The position numbers and the translations under genes were made by a program. The notes under the pieces were generated by a model. It did not search any database, was not told where the DNA came from, and saw only the letters and a list, made by a program, of their open reading frames with translations. This document shows positions 7,143-16,515 of a stretch of DNA of 64,000 bases, piece after piece. How positions within the stretch are numbered: position 1 is the first letter of the stretch; the number at the start of each line of letters is the position of its first letter. The stretch is from Bacillota bacterium (GTDB lineage Bacteria; Bacillota; Clostridia; Acetivibrionales; DSM-1351): positions 248,001-312,000 of the forward strand of contig JAEYHZ010000022.1 of the NCBI GenBank assembly GCA_023409265.1, written 5' to 3'.

Positions 7143-8438
7143 ATGATAAAATTAAAAAATTTTTACGGAATGAAGAGTTTTATAATCCTCTGGGCCGGTG
7201 AGTCTGTTTCGGCACTTGGTTCAGCTTTAACCAAATTCGCACTAATCCTGTGGGCATACCAGCAGCAAGGCACTGCCTCCAGTATAGCATTTTTATCGGT
7301 TTTTACCTATCTGCCGTCTATCCTGCTGTGTTTTGCAGCTGGTACACTTGCCGACAGATGGGATAAAAAGAAAATTCTTATTCTTAGCAATTTGGTTGCT
7401 GCAATGGGAACCCTTTCTGTTTTTGTTTTGTTTGGGACAGGGTGTCTTCGTGTCTGGCACCTGTATATTATAAACTTTACTTTAAGTTTTATGGCAGCCT
7501 TTCAAAACCCGGCAGCAAATGTGGCTGTGAGCATGCTGGCTCCCAAGGAGAAATATGTGCAGGCCAGCGGCATGCAGGCGTTTACAGGATCACTTGTAAC
7601 CATTATAGCCCCTGCACTGGGCTCTGCCTTGCTTGCTCTATGGGGGCTAAACATAATATTTTTGCTGGATTTGTTTTCATTTGGAGCTGCACTTTTCACA
7701 TTGTTTTTCATACATATCCCTTGGGTACCGAAGGATGAAAGCAAAAAGCAGGAAAGTTTTTTAAAGAGCTGCCTTGAAGGTTTGTATTTTTTGAAAAAAC
7801 ACAGAGCACTACTCCACCTTATACTGTTTTTTGCATTTATCAATCTGCTGGCCTATTTGACCGGCTTTGGCATTTTGCCGGCAATGATTCTTGCAAGGTC
7901 GGGAAATAACCAGTCAGTACTGGGTTTGGTATCATCTTCTATTGGTATCGGCACCCTGGTGGGCAGTATAATTGTTACAATGACTAAACCTGCAAAAAGA
8001 AAGACAAGAGTGATATTTTTATCGCTGGCAGTCTCATTCATCTTGGCCAACGTTTTATGGGCCGTCGGTCAAAATCCATTTATTTGGGTATTTGCGGCTT
8101 TTGCAGGAAATTTACCTCTTCCGTTTATAACTGCAAATATTACTACCATAATGCGTACAAAGGTTCCTGAAGAAATGCAGGGTAGAGTGTTTTCTACAAG
8201 AGACACTCTCCAGTTTTTCACCATACCTATAGGGCTTTATCTCAGTGGTATTTTGTCTGACAAAGTATTTGAACCATTTATGGAAAACATATCCGCATTG
8301 CAAGGCTTTCTTTCTCTGTTGGTGGGAACAGGTAAAGGATCGGGTATGGCTGTTATGTTTTTGATAACCGGTACAGTTGGATTTTTTGCAGGCTTGTTTG
8401 CCTTAAAAAATCCTGTATATAAGGAATTGGATTCGTAG
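7143..8438 (+). CDS. MFS drug exporter (macrolide-efflux/Mef-like group)
   Basis: 431 aa, about 12 membrane segments. A proton-driven exporter of the MFS_3/MefA-like type is suggested by the N-terminal FIILWAGESVSALGSALTKFAL segment and the ADRWDKKK loop between helices 2 and 3. The late GRVFSTRDTLQF segment is typical of this group. The substrate cannot be read from sequence. The macrolide suggestion rests on family resemblance plus the upstream leader peptide with a +X+ motif. It is transcribed away from padR and is single-gene, ending at a strong terminator. Confidence 0.88.
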   Translation: MIKLKNFYGMKSFIILWAGESVSALGSALTKFALILWAYQQQGTASSIAFLSVFTYLPSILLCFAAGTLADRWDKKKILILSNLVAAMGTLSVFVLFGTGCLRVWHLYIINFTLSFMAAFQNPAANVAVSMLAPKEKYVQASGMQAFTGSLVTIIAPALGSALLALWGLNIIFLLDLFSFGAALFTLFFIHIPWVPKDESKKQESFLKSCLEGLYFLKKHRALLHLILFFAFINLLAYLTGFGILPAMILARSGNNQSVLGLVSSSIGIGTLVGSIIVTMTKPAKRKTRVIFLSLAVSFILANVLWAVGQNPFIWVFAAFAGNLPLPFITANITTIMRTKVPEEMQGRVFSTRDTLQFFTIPIGLYLSGILSDKVFEPFMENISALQGFLSLLVGTGKGSGMAVMFLITGTVGFFAGLFALKNPVYKELDS

Positions 8439-8443
8439 AAATT

Positions 8444-8492
8444 AAGGAGTATCGCAAAACTACCCAATCAGTTAAGGGATACTCCTTTCTTT
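8444..8492. terminator. Bidirectional terminator between MFS gene and DUF1697 gene
   Basis: AAGGAGTATC (8444-8453) pairs with GATACTCCTT (8478-8487), followed by a T-rich run. Confidence 0.75.
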
Positions 8493-8494
8493 TA

Positions 8495-9061
8495 TCAACT
8501 GTCTAATCTTTCATCTACCAGTGATTGAATCTTGTTAATTGTTTTCCAATTGCGGACTGTTGCGCGTTGGTCCAACTTCTGAACATTATTGGCCAGCCTG
8601 GAATTTCGCACACTGTGACGGAAAAGCAGGTAAATATCCCTGTTCCTTATCCGATATTCATCACTTTCACTTTTATATTTACTTAAGACCTGTAACTTCT
8701 CTTGAGAAGGCGCTTCCGACAAAAGTGAAACATACAGGCTTTCGCCCTCGGTATTTGACGCCTCTGCCTCATTTACCTCTATCCGGGTAAACAGGCAGCC
8801 ATTGATAAGCATTTTCAATTCAGCAGCAGTCCGTAAAACTACAGAAATCGGAAAGCCAAACTTGTTTTGAAGCCCGGTTTCTATTTTCTCTTGCAGTTTA
8901 TCTTCCGCTTCATCTGATTCAAATATTATATTTCCGCTTTGAATATAGGTTTCTACGCCAACAAGTCCTATTTCTTCAAACATTTCTTTAAGCTCGGTCA
9001 TCTTGATTTTATTTTTTCCGCCAACGTTAATACCTCTTAGGAAAGCAATACATATGGTCAT
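8495..9061 (-). CDS. DUF1697 family protein
   Basis: 188 aa, the usual size of the family. The start MTICIAFLRGINVGGKNKIK carries the diagnostic LRGINVGG motif, followed by the YIQSGNIIFES segment. The function of DUF1697 is not established. It lies 100 bases downstream of the MATE gene on the same strand with no clear terminator between, so it may be read through from the MarR-MATE operon. Confidence 0.9.
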   Translation of the reverse strand: MTICIAFLRGINVGGKNKIKMTELKEMFEEIGLVGVETYIQSGNIIFESDEAEDKLQEKIETGLQNKFGFPISVVLRTAAELKMLINGCLFTRIEVNEAEASNTEGESLYVSLLSEAPSQEKLQVLSKYKSESDEYRIRNRDIYLLFRHSVRNSRLANNVQKLDQRATVRNWKTINKIQSLVDERLDS

Positions 9062-9161
9062 CTTATTTATCTCCGTTTTTTAATCTATTTTTACCCTGCA
9101 CAGCTATAATATTACTCTTATTTTATTCAAGTATGATTTCAAAAACAAGTGCGGGATATAA

Positions 9162-10517
9162 TCAAACCGATAAACCGTGTAAACTTTTCCTCCTTATTGC
9201 CAGCCAAAGAATAAATCCAATTATGCAGGCAAATACTTCCGAAATAGTCATAGCCCAAATAACACCATTAACTGCAAAAAGCAGGTTACCAATTATCAAT
9301 ACTGGAATAAAGACAGTGCCTCTCGCAACAGACATAACCGTTGATTGTGCACCGGCTCCAAAAGCTTGAAAAATACCTGTAAAAAGTGCAGACAGACCGG
9401 CAAAAATAGTGGAACAAAGCTGTGCCAACAGAACTGTCTGTCCGATGGAAATGACCTTGGGATCAATACTAAAGAGCCCCATTATCTGCGGTCTCATTAC
9501 AAGGAGAATTGCTGATAATCCTGTTGTTATACCCACCATGTATAAAACGGTTGTTTTTATTATGGCTGAAAGCCGCAGGTGATTCTTTGCAGAATATGCA
9601 AAAGCAATCAGTGGCACAGTGCCCATTGAAAAGCTCATACAAATGAAGTCTACAATTTGGACCACCCTTTGAGAAATACCGAAGGCCGCAACAACATTGT
9701 CTCCGTAAAGAGTGGAATAATTATTAAAAAGCAAGCCGGTAATTACCATAAAGCCATCCAGCAGAAAAGCTGATATTCCAATTTTAAAAATATTTTTATA
9801 AATTTCTGAATCTGGTTTGAAATTTTTAATTGATATACTCTGAACGGAACTTTTCCTTTGAAGATAAAATATGAACCAGGAAACAGAAATTAAATTTCCG
9901 GTTACTGAAGCCAGAGCTGATCCCATTACATCCATATGAAGAACGAAAATGAATACGGGGTTTAGTATTATATTGAATATAACCCCAGATATCATACCAA
10001 TCATGGAAGCGGTGGATGCGCCTTCAGCACGGACGGCTTCCTCCAATGAGAAATTGGCTATAATAAACGGAGCTCCAATAACAAATACCAGTATATATTG
10101 TCTAGTATATACCAACGTATCCCCCTTTGCTCCCAAAAGCTGCAGAAGTGGAGATATCAGCGGCAGGCATATAATAGTAAGGAGGATTCCGGCCAGTATT
10201 GATGACCAGAAGTTTACTGAACAGACTTTTCTGGTACTGCTCTTATTTTCCTCACCCAAAAGCCTTGATACATATGTTCCGGCACCAACTCCAAACAGGT
10301 GACCAATTGCCATGAGTACAGATGAAAATGGCAATGCCAGTGTAACAGCTGCCATCATGGCGGTGTTATCAAGTTTACCAATAAAAAAGGCATCGGTAAT
10401 ATTATAGATAAGTGTAGCAATAAGACTTAGCATCATAGGAACAACCATATGCATTATTGCTTTGGAAACAGGTGATTTTTCAAGGTAATAAAGTGATTTT
10501 TGATCAATATTTTCCAT
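9162..10517 (-). CDS. MATE family multidrug exporter
   Basis: 451 aa from the ATG at 10517, which follows AAAGGAA; a longer reading to 10733 only adds non-homologous residues over the end of the marR gene. Twelve hydrophobic segments form two six-helix halves, each starting with a MATE-like stretch (PVSKAIMHMVVPMMLSL and the later IYKNIFKIGISAFLLDGF). It is a sodium- or proton-driven exporter of cationic drugs by family knowledge. It sits about 110 bases downstream of marR and presumably belongs to the same transcript, derepressed by MarR ligands. Confidence 0.93.
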   Translation of the reverse strand: MENIDQKSLYYLEKSPVSKAIMHMVVPMMLSLIATLIYNITDAFFIGKLDNTAMMAAVTLALPFSSVLMAIGHLFGVGAGTYVSRLLGEENKSSTRKVCSVNFWSSILAGILLTIICLPLISPLLQLLGAKGDTLVYTRQYILVFVIGAPFIIANFSLEEAVRAEGASTASMIGMISGVIFNIILNPVFIFVLHMDVMGSALASVTGNLISVSWFIFYLQRKSSVQSISIKNFKPDSEIYKNIFKIGISAFLLDGFMVITGLLFNNYSTLYGDNVVAAFGISQRVVQIVDFICMSFSMGTVPLIAFAYSAKNHLRLSAIIKTTVLYMVGITTGLSAILLVMRPQIMGLFSIDPKVISIGQTVLLAQLCSTIFAGLSALFTGIFQAFGAGAQSTVMSVARGTVFIPVLIIGNLLFAVNGVIWAMTISEVFACIIGFILWLAIRRKSLHGLSV

Positions 10518-10629
10518 AATGAGATTCCTTTCTGAATTGCGTATTCTAAAAATAAGCGCAAAAAAATAAAGGCACTGTTTTAAGAGACTATTTATTACAG
10601 CACCTTCATATTTGCTGAAGCTATTGTAC

Positions 10630-11340
10630 TTACTCTTCGTCAGTCTTATCACTGGACTGGGCCTGGTGTTTTCGGTGTCCTCTTCCCATTCCGGATCCAT
10701 GTCCAAACTGTATGCCATCAGGGCGACGGCCAAATGGCATATCTCCGGGATGGCCCCGCATCATATCAAAACGTGGGTCATATTGTCCATCTCCAGCATA
10801 ACCTCTACCAGCCCCCCAATTTGGATGTCCGCCATGCTTACCGCCAAATGGACTGCCTGCGTGTATGCGTGGATCAAAATCTGCCTCTGGCTGTTCATCA
10901 CCAAGTTGAGTTTCCAGCGTTTCTATAATACGGCCAAGATAATTGCTTAAGTTCTGCTGTTCTTCTTCACTAAGGCAATCAAACAGCCTGTCAAAGCTGA
11001 ATTCATTCTCCTCTGATATGGTTGCTGCCTCATCTCCCTCTTTTGTAAGTTTAATATTCATAATTCTGCGGTCAGTCTCCGATGGTGCGCGGGTTATGTA
11101 CCCGTTTTTCTCAAGCTTGGTAAGCAGTTCTCCCAGGGATTGGGGTCTCATATCCAGAAGGTATGATAATTCCTTTTGGCTGATTTCAGGCTGCATTTTA
11201 AGTATTGCCAACACTCTGCCCTGTCCTCTGCGGGGATCTCCCATAGGACCAAAATGCGTATGATTCTTCTGATGGTATCTGTGCAGCAGCCATTCGACAC
11301 GGGTAAGCTGCATAATTAAGTCAAAATTCTTTTCTGTCAT
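10630..11340 (-). CDS. MarR-family repressor with Gly/His-rich tail
   Basis: 236 aa from the ATG at 11340, which follows GGAGG. Residues 1-150 form a MarR winged helix (ILKMQPEISQKELSYLLDMRPQ recognition region, ETDRRIMNIKLT wing). The remaining 80 or so residues are low complexity, rich in Gly, His, Arg and Asp (for example GKHGGHPNWGAGRGY and FGHGSGMGRGHRKH). Ordinary MarR proteins end near 150 aa. The tail resembles those seen on some clostridial MarR proteins and may bind metal or nucleic acid (inference). It is the first gene of the operon with the MATE exporter. Three operators and a consensus promoter lie upstream. Confidence 0.9.
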   Translation of the reverse strand: MTEKNFDLIMQLTRVEWLLHRYHQKNHTHFGPMGDPRRGQGRVLAILKMQPEISQKELSYLLDMRPQSLGELLTKLEKNGYITRAPSETDRRIMNIKLTKEGDEAATISEENEFSFDRLFDCLSEEEQQNLSNYLGRIIETLETQLGDEQPEADFDPRIHAGSPFGGKHGGHPNWGAGRGYAGDGQYDPRFDMMRGHPGDMPFGRRPDGIQFGHGSGMGRGHRKHQAQSSDKTDEE

Positions 11341-11408
11341 ATATTCTCCCTCCATTTGATAATCAAAAATATTAAAGGAATTGCTATTTATAATAAATCA
11401 CAATTCAA

Positions 11409-11476
11409 AAGGTACCTTACTATTTAAATTATAAAGGTACCTTAATTAATTGTCAACAACAATCTTAAGGTACCTT
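11409..11476 (-). promoter_or_regulatory. MarR-MATE promoter with three operator palindromes
   Basis: On the minus strand there is TTGACA (11451-11456), a 17-nt spacer and TATAAT (11428-11433), an exact consensus promoter. AAGGTACCTT occurs three times: 11409-11418, 11434-11443 (inside the promoter spacer) and 11467-11476. This layout implies strong self-repression by MarR. Confidence 0.8.
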
Positions 11477-11551
11477 TATAATTTTGCTTTCTTTAATTAT
11501 CTGTTCTTTGCCATTAATCGTTTATTACATAAATTTATTTTTATTTCTGTA

Positions 11552-11629
11552 TTTTACATTTTAAATAAAATAAGTCCCTTTTTTACCATATCTTACATTT
11601 TAAATAAGATGCGTCCTTTTTTTACTATA
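11552..11629. repeat. Two tandem 39-bp repeats
   Basis: Copies at 11552-11590 and 11591-11629 share TTACATTTTAAATAA followed by a variable segment and a GTCC-T-rich-TTTAC stretch. They differ at only a few positions. They lie in the gap between marR and the XRE gene; no coding potential is seen. Confidence 0.7.
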
Positions 11630-11779
11630 CCCAAGTTTTTTTGCCCACCTGGTTTTAATCTCTTTTAAAGCTTCATTATTTATTGAAAACCTTAATAGTT
11701 GTTATTTACATCTGTAACGATAACTCATAATTATCACCTTTCTATATGTTAATAAATAAACCCTTCTAAAGGAACGAGT

Positions 11780-12109
11780 TCAGTTCTCCATCTCTTTATC
11801 CATTAGTGCACTGGCAGTGGCATAAACCACCCGCAAGTCATGAGGTGTACATAAACGTAGTACCCTTTCGAGTTTGTCCAATAATTCTGTGTTTTCTGAT
11901 TTTGTCGGAAAGAAGACCTCGTCGACAGAGAAATTTAATGTGACAGCAATATTATGAAGAACCTCCACCGACGGCATTCTTGTGCCTGCCTCCAACTGCT
12001 TGACATGTACAGGTGTAACTCCTAGCATCTCCGCAAGTCTTTCCTGGGTGAGTTTGTTTTCTAATCGGGCATTTCGTATCGCAGCGCCAAATTCTTTTCT
12101 GTTCAGCAT
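11780..12109 (-). CDS. XRE-family helix-turn-helix regulator
   Basis: 109 aa. The N-terminal 65 residues form a Cro/CI-type HTH (LTQERLAEMLGVTPVHVKQLEAGTRMPS). They are followed by a short helical C-terminus with no recognised sensor domain. It stands alone between the MarR regulatory region and a diguanylate cyclase on the opposite strand, so its target cannot be inferred from context. Confidence 0.88.
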   Translation of the reverse strand: MLNRKEFGAAIRNARLENKLTQERLAEMLGVTPVHVKQLEAGTRMPSVEVLHNIAVTLNFSVDEVFFPTKSENTELLDKLERVLRLCTPHDLRVVYATASALMDKEMEN

Positions 12110-12391
12110 AATATACTCTAAGCCTCCTTTATAGTAATCTTAAAGAATACAGTTATACTTGAAAATTAACTGAAAGTATATTAAAATATATTCCTATAGA
12201 ATACTACAAAGTTCTCTATTTTATGCACATTTGATAGAATTTTTAAAGATAGGAGGAAAATACTGGGTGAAAGCAGAATCAATACGATTTTAAACCTGAA
12301 GGTAAGCATATGGGAATCATTTTTCCACAAATAAGAAAAATTATGCAGCATTACTTAATTTCCTGACACAGCATAAAAAAAGGAAAAAAAC

Positions 12392-13195
12392 ATGAATTTT
12401 GATAGTTTAAATCAAACGGTAGCATCCATACGGATACTTCAAAAATTTTATCCTATTATTCGTATTTGGGACGCTGACCACAAACGAATACTTTATGAAA
12501 ACGACGATACCGGTAAGCCTGTTGAAGCTTCCGTCACCATAGCCGATTTTCGTGATGCAGCACTCTCCATCAGTGAGAATGAAAGCACGCTTGAAATTAG
12601 CATACCCGTGAATATTAACGGGCAACCCTGCTGTCTGGAACTCATACAACACAGTGAAAAAAGCAGCAGTGCAACTTCGCTTCAACACATGAAGAAATTG
12701 ATAATTACAGATTCTCTGACCAACTTATATAACCGAAGGTATATTGATGAACAGTTGCCAATTAATTTGGAAAATGCCTTCGGTGCCAGTAATCCAGTGT
12801 CATTCATATATGCAGACATTGATCTGTTTAAGAAAATAAATGACCATTATGGTCACATTGCCGGTGATTATGTCTTAAACGAAATCGCAGATATATTTCA
12901 GCGGATTATTCGGAGAAAAGCCGGATGGGTAGCCCGGTACGGAGGCGATGAGTTTCTGACCTGCCTTCCTGAAATAAATAAAAATACCGCCATTAAAATT
13001 GCAAATCGGATCCGTCGTGCAGTTGAAGACAAAAATTTTTACATAAATGATCACTTTTTAAAGGTAACCTGCAGCTTTGGAGTAGAAACCGTGTACAAAT
13101 CAAATGGTGTACATACTGTAAATCAGGTTGTCGGATTGTTGGACAAAAAATTATACCAGGCAAAAAAGAAAGGCAGAAACAAGGTTGTAGCATGA
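12392..13195 (+). CDS. Soluble diguanylate cyclase (GGDEF)
   Basis: 267 aa cytoplasmic enzyme making cyclic di-GMP from two GTP. Residues 1-95 form a small PAS-like sensory region. The GGDEF domain covers 100-267, with the active motif at 184-188 (YGGDEF) and metal-site residues in the FIYADIDLFKKIND segment. The usual RxxD inhibitory site five residues before the motif reads RKAG, so product inhibition is probably lost. It is convergent with a second diguanylate cyclase and shares its terminator. Confidence 0.92.
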   Translation: MNFDSLNQTVASIRILQKFYPIIRIWDADHKRILYENDDTGKPVEASVTIADFRDAALSISENESTLEISIPVNINGQPCCLELIQHSEKSSSATSLQHMKKLIITDSLTNLYNRRYIDEQLPINLENAFGASNPVSFIYADIDLFKKINDHYGHIAGDYVLNEIADIFQRIIRRKAGWVARYGGDEFLTCLPEINKNTAIKIANRIRRAVEDKNFYINDHFLKVTCSFGVETVYKSNGVHTVNQVVGLLDKKLYQAKKKGRNKVVA

Positions 13196-13241
13196 TTCGC
13201 ATTCTGAAGTCAAGAGACAATAAAACAAATTCAAACAGATA

Positions 13242-13287
13242 AAAATCTCAGGAAGCCTTCATTTGAAGTCCACCTGAGATTTTTTTG
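13242..13287. terminator. Terminator shared by the two diguanylate cyclase genes
   Basis: AAAATCTCAGG pairs with CCTGAGATTTT, with an inner CTTC-attt-GAAG hairpin and a T-run on the plus strand. Confidence 0.75.
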
Positions 13288-13332
13288 ATTCATGGCATCT
13301 CTTTAGAGATATTGTTGAATTTATTAGTTTCT

Positions 13333-14877
13333 CTACAAAAATAAATTCACCTGATTGCGGCCATTGATTTTTGACTTATATAACGCCTCATCGGTACGTT
13401 TTAATACATCATTGAAATCGGAATCAGTTCCTTCAAAAAAGGAGAACCCAATGGACAAGGTAGGACTTATCTCCTTATTTTCCACTGAAATTTTTAAAGA
13501 AGACACTATTGATAATATTTTCTCACCATACCCGAGGGCATTCTCCTTTTGCAGTCCATAAAAAATTACGATAAATTCGTCTCCTCCCCACCGGATGAGC
13601 TTATCAGACCTCCTGATTACACGATAAATAGCTTTTACGATTTCAGTTAATACCAGATCTCCTGCTGCATGCCCATAGGTATCGTTTATATTCTTAAAAT
13701 TATCAATATCGAACATCATAATACCGGGATTAGAGCCATTCCTCTTATATTCCTTAAATGCAAGTATTAAATCATTTGTTCCGCTCCTGCGGCTGCCTGC
13801 TTTTGTAAGAGAGTCCTGGTTAATTTCAGATTCCAGCATTCTTTTTGAATGCCTGTAATATAATTTTTCAATTAGCAGTAATAAAGAATAACTAAGGATC
13901 AGTATTATGACGAATAGAAAAACCAATATAAGCGTAAGTCTTGACGCAAGTGCTTTACTCTCTTCATTTGTATGGTCAATATAGGGCTGCAGATCATTCA
14001 CATAAATGCCCATGGCTATGACCCAGTTAAAATCCTTATACAGTTTTGCATATGTTAGCTTCTTTGAAACCTTATCATTGTCCAGTTCTTTAAAATAATA
14101 AGAAAAAAACAGCTCTCCATCTTTATTAATTCCCTGAAGCTCTGTTAAATAAGGGAAGTTTCCTTTTTCGTCAGCCATATCTGTAGAAAGAAACATACCT
14201 TCCGTATCCGGCAGGTTAGGGTGAACCCTTCTAACCGCATAATTTTTACCGCCCTTATAATTTATAATCTCATTGACCCAAATATAAGAATCATCATTAA
14301 ATTTTAAATGTCTGATTGTATCAGACATCTCTGACTTGACAAGCTCATCAATATAGTTTTTGCTTATGCCGAAAACAACAGTTTCGTCCCCCCGGGTAAC
14401 AACATTGTAAGCGGATAAACCGGATTTAATAGTATTCAACGTAACATTCTCAGAATTATCGGCCAGATTCTCTGAAGTGTAAACTACTTTATTTTGTTTA
14501 TCGTTCCACAGTAGTACTGTCCAAAAGTGGTACTCTGAATTATCCATGAAAAAGCTGATTAAAAAATCCTTGAATGTTTTATCAGTATGTGACATTTTAA
14601 CATTTAAAACCGCCGATGTATTCATTACCAGCTTTTCCACATAATCCTTCTTGGCTTCTCTTTCGGTATCTATTTCAGAAATCAGGTTATTGACGGTATC
14701 TTTCAGAAAATCCTTTTTCAGCTCCAGAATAGTATCATGAGTGGTACCTATGTAAATATCGCTGACTTTATTGATTGAAAATAAATAAAAGTAAACCGCA
14801 ACAAAACAGGTTATTCCTGCGATAATTAGTGAGATAACAGTGTATTTGCGCTTAATAATGTGTGCCTCCTTAATCAT
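13333..14877 (-). CDS. Membrane diguanylate cyclase with extracytoplasmic Cache sensor
   Basis: 514 aa. There is a transmembrane helix near 13-35, an external dCache-like domain to about 310 and a second helix at about 312-335. The Cache domain includes the characteristic YIWVNEIINYKGGKNYAVRR and HPNLPDTEGMFLST segments. The cytoplasmic GGDEF domain has its motif at 431-435 (WGGDEF). Here the RxxD inhibitory site is intact (RRSD), unlike the neighbouring soluble cyclase. It presumably links a small external ligand to cyclic di-GMP output; the ligand is unknown. Confidence 0.92.
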   Translation of the reverse strand: MIKEAHIIKRKYTVISLIIAGITCFVAVYFYLFSINKVSDIYIGTTHDTILELKKDFLKDTVNNLISEIDTEREAKKDYVEKLVMNTSAVLNVKMSHTDKTFKDFLISFFMDNSEYHFWTVLLWNDKQNKVVYTSENLADNSENVTLNTIKSGLSAYNVVTRGDETVVFGISKNYIDELVKSEMSDTIRHLKFNDDSYIWVNEIINYKGGKNYAVRRVHPNLPDTEGMFLSTDMADEKGNFPYLTELQGINKDGELFFSYYFKELDNDKVSKKLTYAKLYKDFNWVIAMGIYVNDLQPYIDHTNEESKALASRLTLILVFLFVIILILSYSLLLLIEKLYYRHSKRMLESEINQDSLTKAGSRRSGTNDLILAFKEYKRNGSNPGIMMFDIDNFKNINDTYGHAAGDLVLTEIVKAIYRVIRRSDKLIRWGGDEFIVIFYGLQKENALGYGEKILSIVSSLKISVENKEISPTLSIGFSFFEGTDSDFNDVLKRTDEALYKSKINGRNQVNLFL

Positions 14878-15080
14878 ACATATTTTCTTGAGATTATGGA
14901 AGATACCTATTTATTAGGTTTACAACGGGCATAAAAACTGCACGCTGATCTGTTTTTCAATTATAGCATGTTTCGACAAAATAGGGTAAGTTTTGTGACA
15001 AACAGTATTTAATTCAACCTGTAATAAATAAGAATATGTTAGAACATACACCTGCCGGGCGCAAGAAGTAAAGGCACGGG

Positions 15081-15145
15081 AACTTTTTCATCTGTGTTAT
15101 GCTTCGAAACAATCGAATTATAGGATTTAAACCTTATTATACAAA
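15081..15145. pseudogene. Duplicated fragment of the FtsX permease gene
   Basis: 15081-15126 matches 20389-20434 inside the ABC permease gene at 44 of 46 positions. After an 11-base deletion, 15131-15145 matches 20450-20464 exactly. The surrounding sequence is not open. It looks like an eroded remnant of a second copy of the permease gene. Confidence 0.75.
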
Positions 15146-15159
15146 AGCTCCACTTGCAA

Positions 15160-15181
15160 TACTATACCGAAATCGGTATAG
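15160..15181. other. Short palindrome after gerKB
   Basis: CTATACCG-AAAT-CGGTATAG hairpin just beyond the gerKB stop. It lacks a T-run on the gerKB sense strand, so a terminator role is uncertain. Confidence 0.35.
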
Positions 15182-15215
15182 CCTGGTTTATGCAATGAGG
15201 CGTTTTAGGAAAGCC

Positions 15216-16304
15216 TTAAATTACTTTCCGCACTTTACCTACAGCAAATAAGACAATCGGGACAGCAAACTCCAAAATAACATTAAATGGAAGCACAATG
15301 TATTCTAAAAAGGATACTAACTCAAAATAGTTTTTAGCAATGCAGATTGTTAAAAAATAAGTAATGAAAGCAAGAGGACTGACAAATGATTTTGTACCTG
15401 AAAGTTTGAAAAGCGATTTCATAATGCTAACTAAAATATACATTAATGCTGAGATGATTACGAAGTCTGCAGCTACCCAAACTGTTAGGACTACCGATTC
15501 AAAGCGTTCTAAAACGTTTAAAATTGAAATAATTTTTATTGTTACAAAATATGGTACGGAAATTCGTGTTGCCAGCGACTGACCCATACTACCTATTGTC
15601 ACAGCGATAAGTGCGGTTGAAACAGCCAATAGAAAGAATGCTGAACGTATCCCAAGTCTTTTTATTCGTTCCTTATCACTAACCTTATCTGCAAAGAAAA
15701 ACATAAAAAGGAAATATCCCCAAATTGCATAAATTATATAACCGGCTTTTGTTATGGGCAATATATCCTTATAGCTGACAGGTAGTATGTTTGTAATATG
15801 AAAGTTAGAAAAAGAGAATATTGTTGTAATACCAAATACTATAGTAATCGCTAAAAACAAAATTTCATTCAACCTGACTAATGCTACTATGCCCCCTCTC
15901 ACAACAAAAAAGACAAGAAGCAACATAGTAATAATAAAAAAGTTCATAGTAGTATTTGGCAATATCAATGTTAGGATACGTTCGGCATAGTTTCTTAAGT
16001 AAAAGGTTAATAGAAGCAATATCCAGACAAAATATATTGATACTACCACCCTGCCAATAATCTTTCCCAGGATATTGTAAATCACATCGGACAAGTTTAG
16101 GCTTTTATCTTTCTTAAAAAAGGACTGAACAACTATAACCAATACGACCAGCCCTGCACATGCCACAATAGGTGAGAGCCAGCCGGCTTCCTTTGCAATC
16201 TTTGCTGTAAATGTTGGAAAAACCCTTGTTGCCGGAGAAAAGGTAGACACAATAAACAATAGCATTAGCTGTCTTGTTGATATTTTTTCTTTTTCAGCTT
16301 TCAT
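15216..16304 (-). CDS. gerKB: Spore germination receptor, B subunit (permease-like)
   Basis: 362 aa integral membrane protein of the GerAB/GerKB family (amino acid-polyamine-organocation fold) with about ten hydrophobic helices. The start MKAEKEKISTRQLMLLFIVST is typical. The B subunit is the nutrient-binding and ion-conducting part of the germination receptor in the inner spore membrane. It is the last gene of the A-C-D-B operon, four bases after the D gene. Confidence 0.92.
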   Translation of the reverse strand: MKAEKEKISTRQLMLLFIVSTFSPATRVFPTFTAKIAKEAGWLSPIVACAGLVVLVIVVQSFFKKDKSLNLSDVIYNILGKIIGRVVVSIYFVWILLLLTFYLRNYAERILTLILPNTTMNFFIITMLLLVFFVVRGGIVALVRLNEILFLAITIVFGITTIFSFSNFHITNILPVSYKDILPITKAGYIIYAIWGYFLFMFFFADKVSDKERIKRLGIRSAFFLLAVSTALIAVTIGSMGQSLATRISVPYFVTIKIISILNVLERFESVVLTVWVAADFVIISALMYILVSIMKSLFKLSGTKSFVSPLAFITYFLTICIAKNYFELVSFLEYIVLPFNVILEFAVPIVLFAVGKVRKVI

Positions 16305-16308
16305 CTTC

Positions 16309-16515
16309 TCACACTTTCACATTAAATATTTGCAGGATAAAGCCTGCTAAACTTTTTAGGTGTATGTTTGTCAGGCACAATAAACCTAATGCCAATGCCA
16401 CAATCATAAAGGCGACATAATAGTACATGTCCTTTTTTTGTCCTTTACTTTTAAGGTCTTTAATATCCACTAAAAATATAATAGTTGTAATAACGATAAA
16501 AACAGCTATTGTCAA
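16309..16515 (-). CDS. Small two-helix germination receptor D subunit candidate
   Basis: 68 aa with two predicted transmembrane helices (about 3-17 and 30-63) and a charged link KDLKSKGQKKD. The TTG start overlaps the gerKC stop (TTGA), with AGGTGG as ribosome site. Small two-helix D proteins are known in some Bacillus ger operons, where they modulate germination. Position, size and coupling fit that class. Sequence similarity is too weak to be sure. Confidence 0.7.
   Translation of the reverse strand: MTIAVFIVITTIIFLVDIKDLKSKGQKKDMYYYVAFMIVALALGLLCLTNIHLKSLAGFILQIFNVKV

Noticed and set aside
12241..12391. Short frames after AGGAGG at 12252 (CTG- or GTG-started, 8-23 codons)
   Set aside because: No conserved pattern and non-ATG starts; most likely untranslated leader of the GGDEF gene.
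12110..12391. Cyclic di-GMP riboswitch before the diguanylate cyclase
   Set aside because: None of the conserved core sequences of class I or II could be found.
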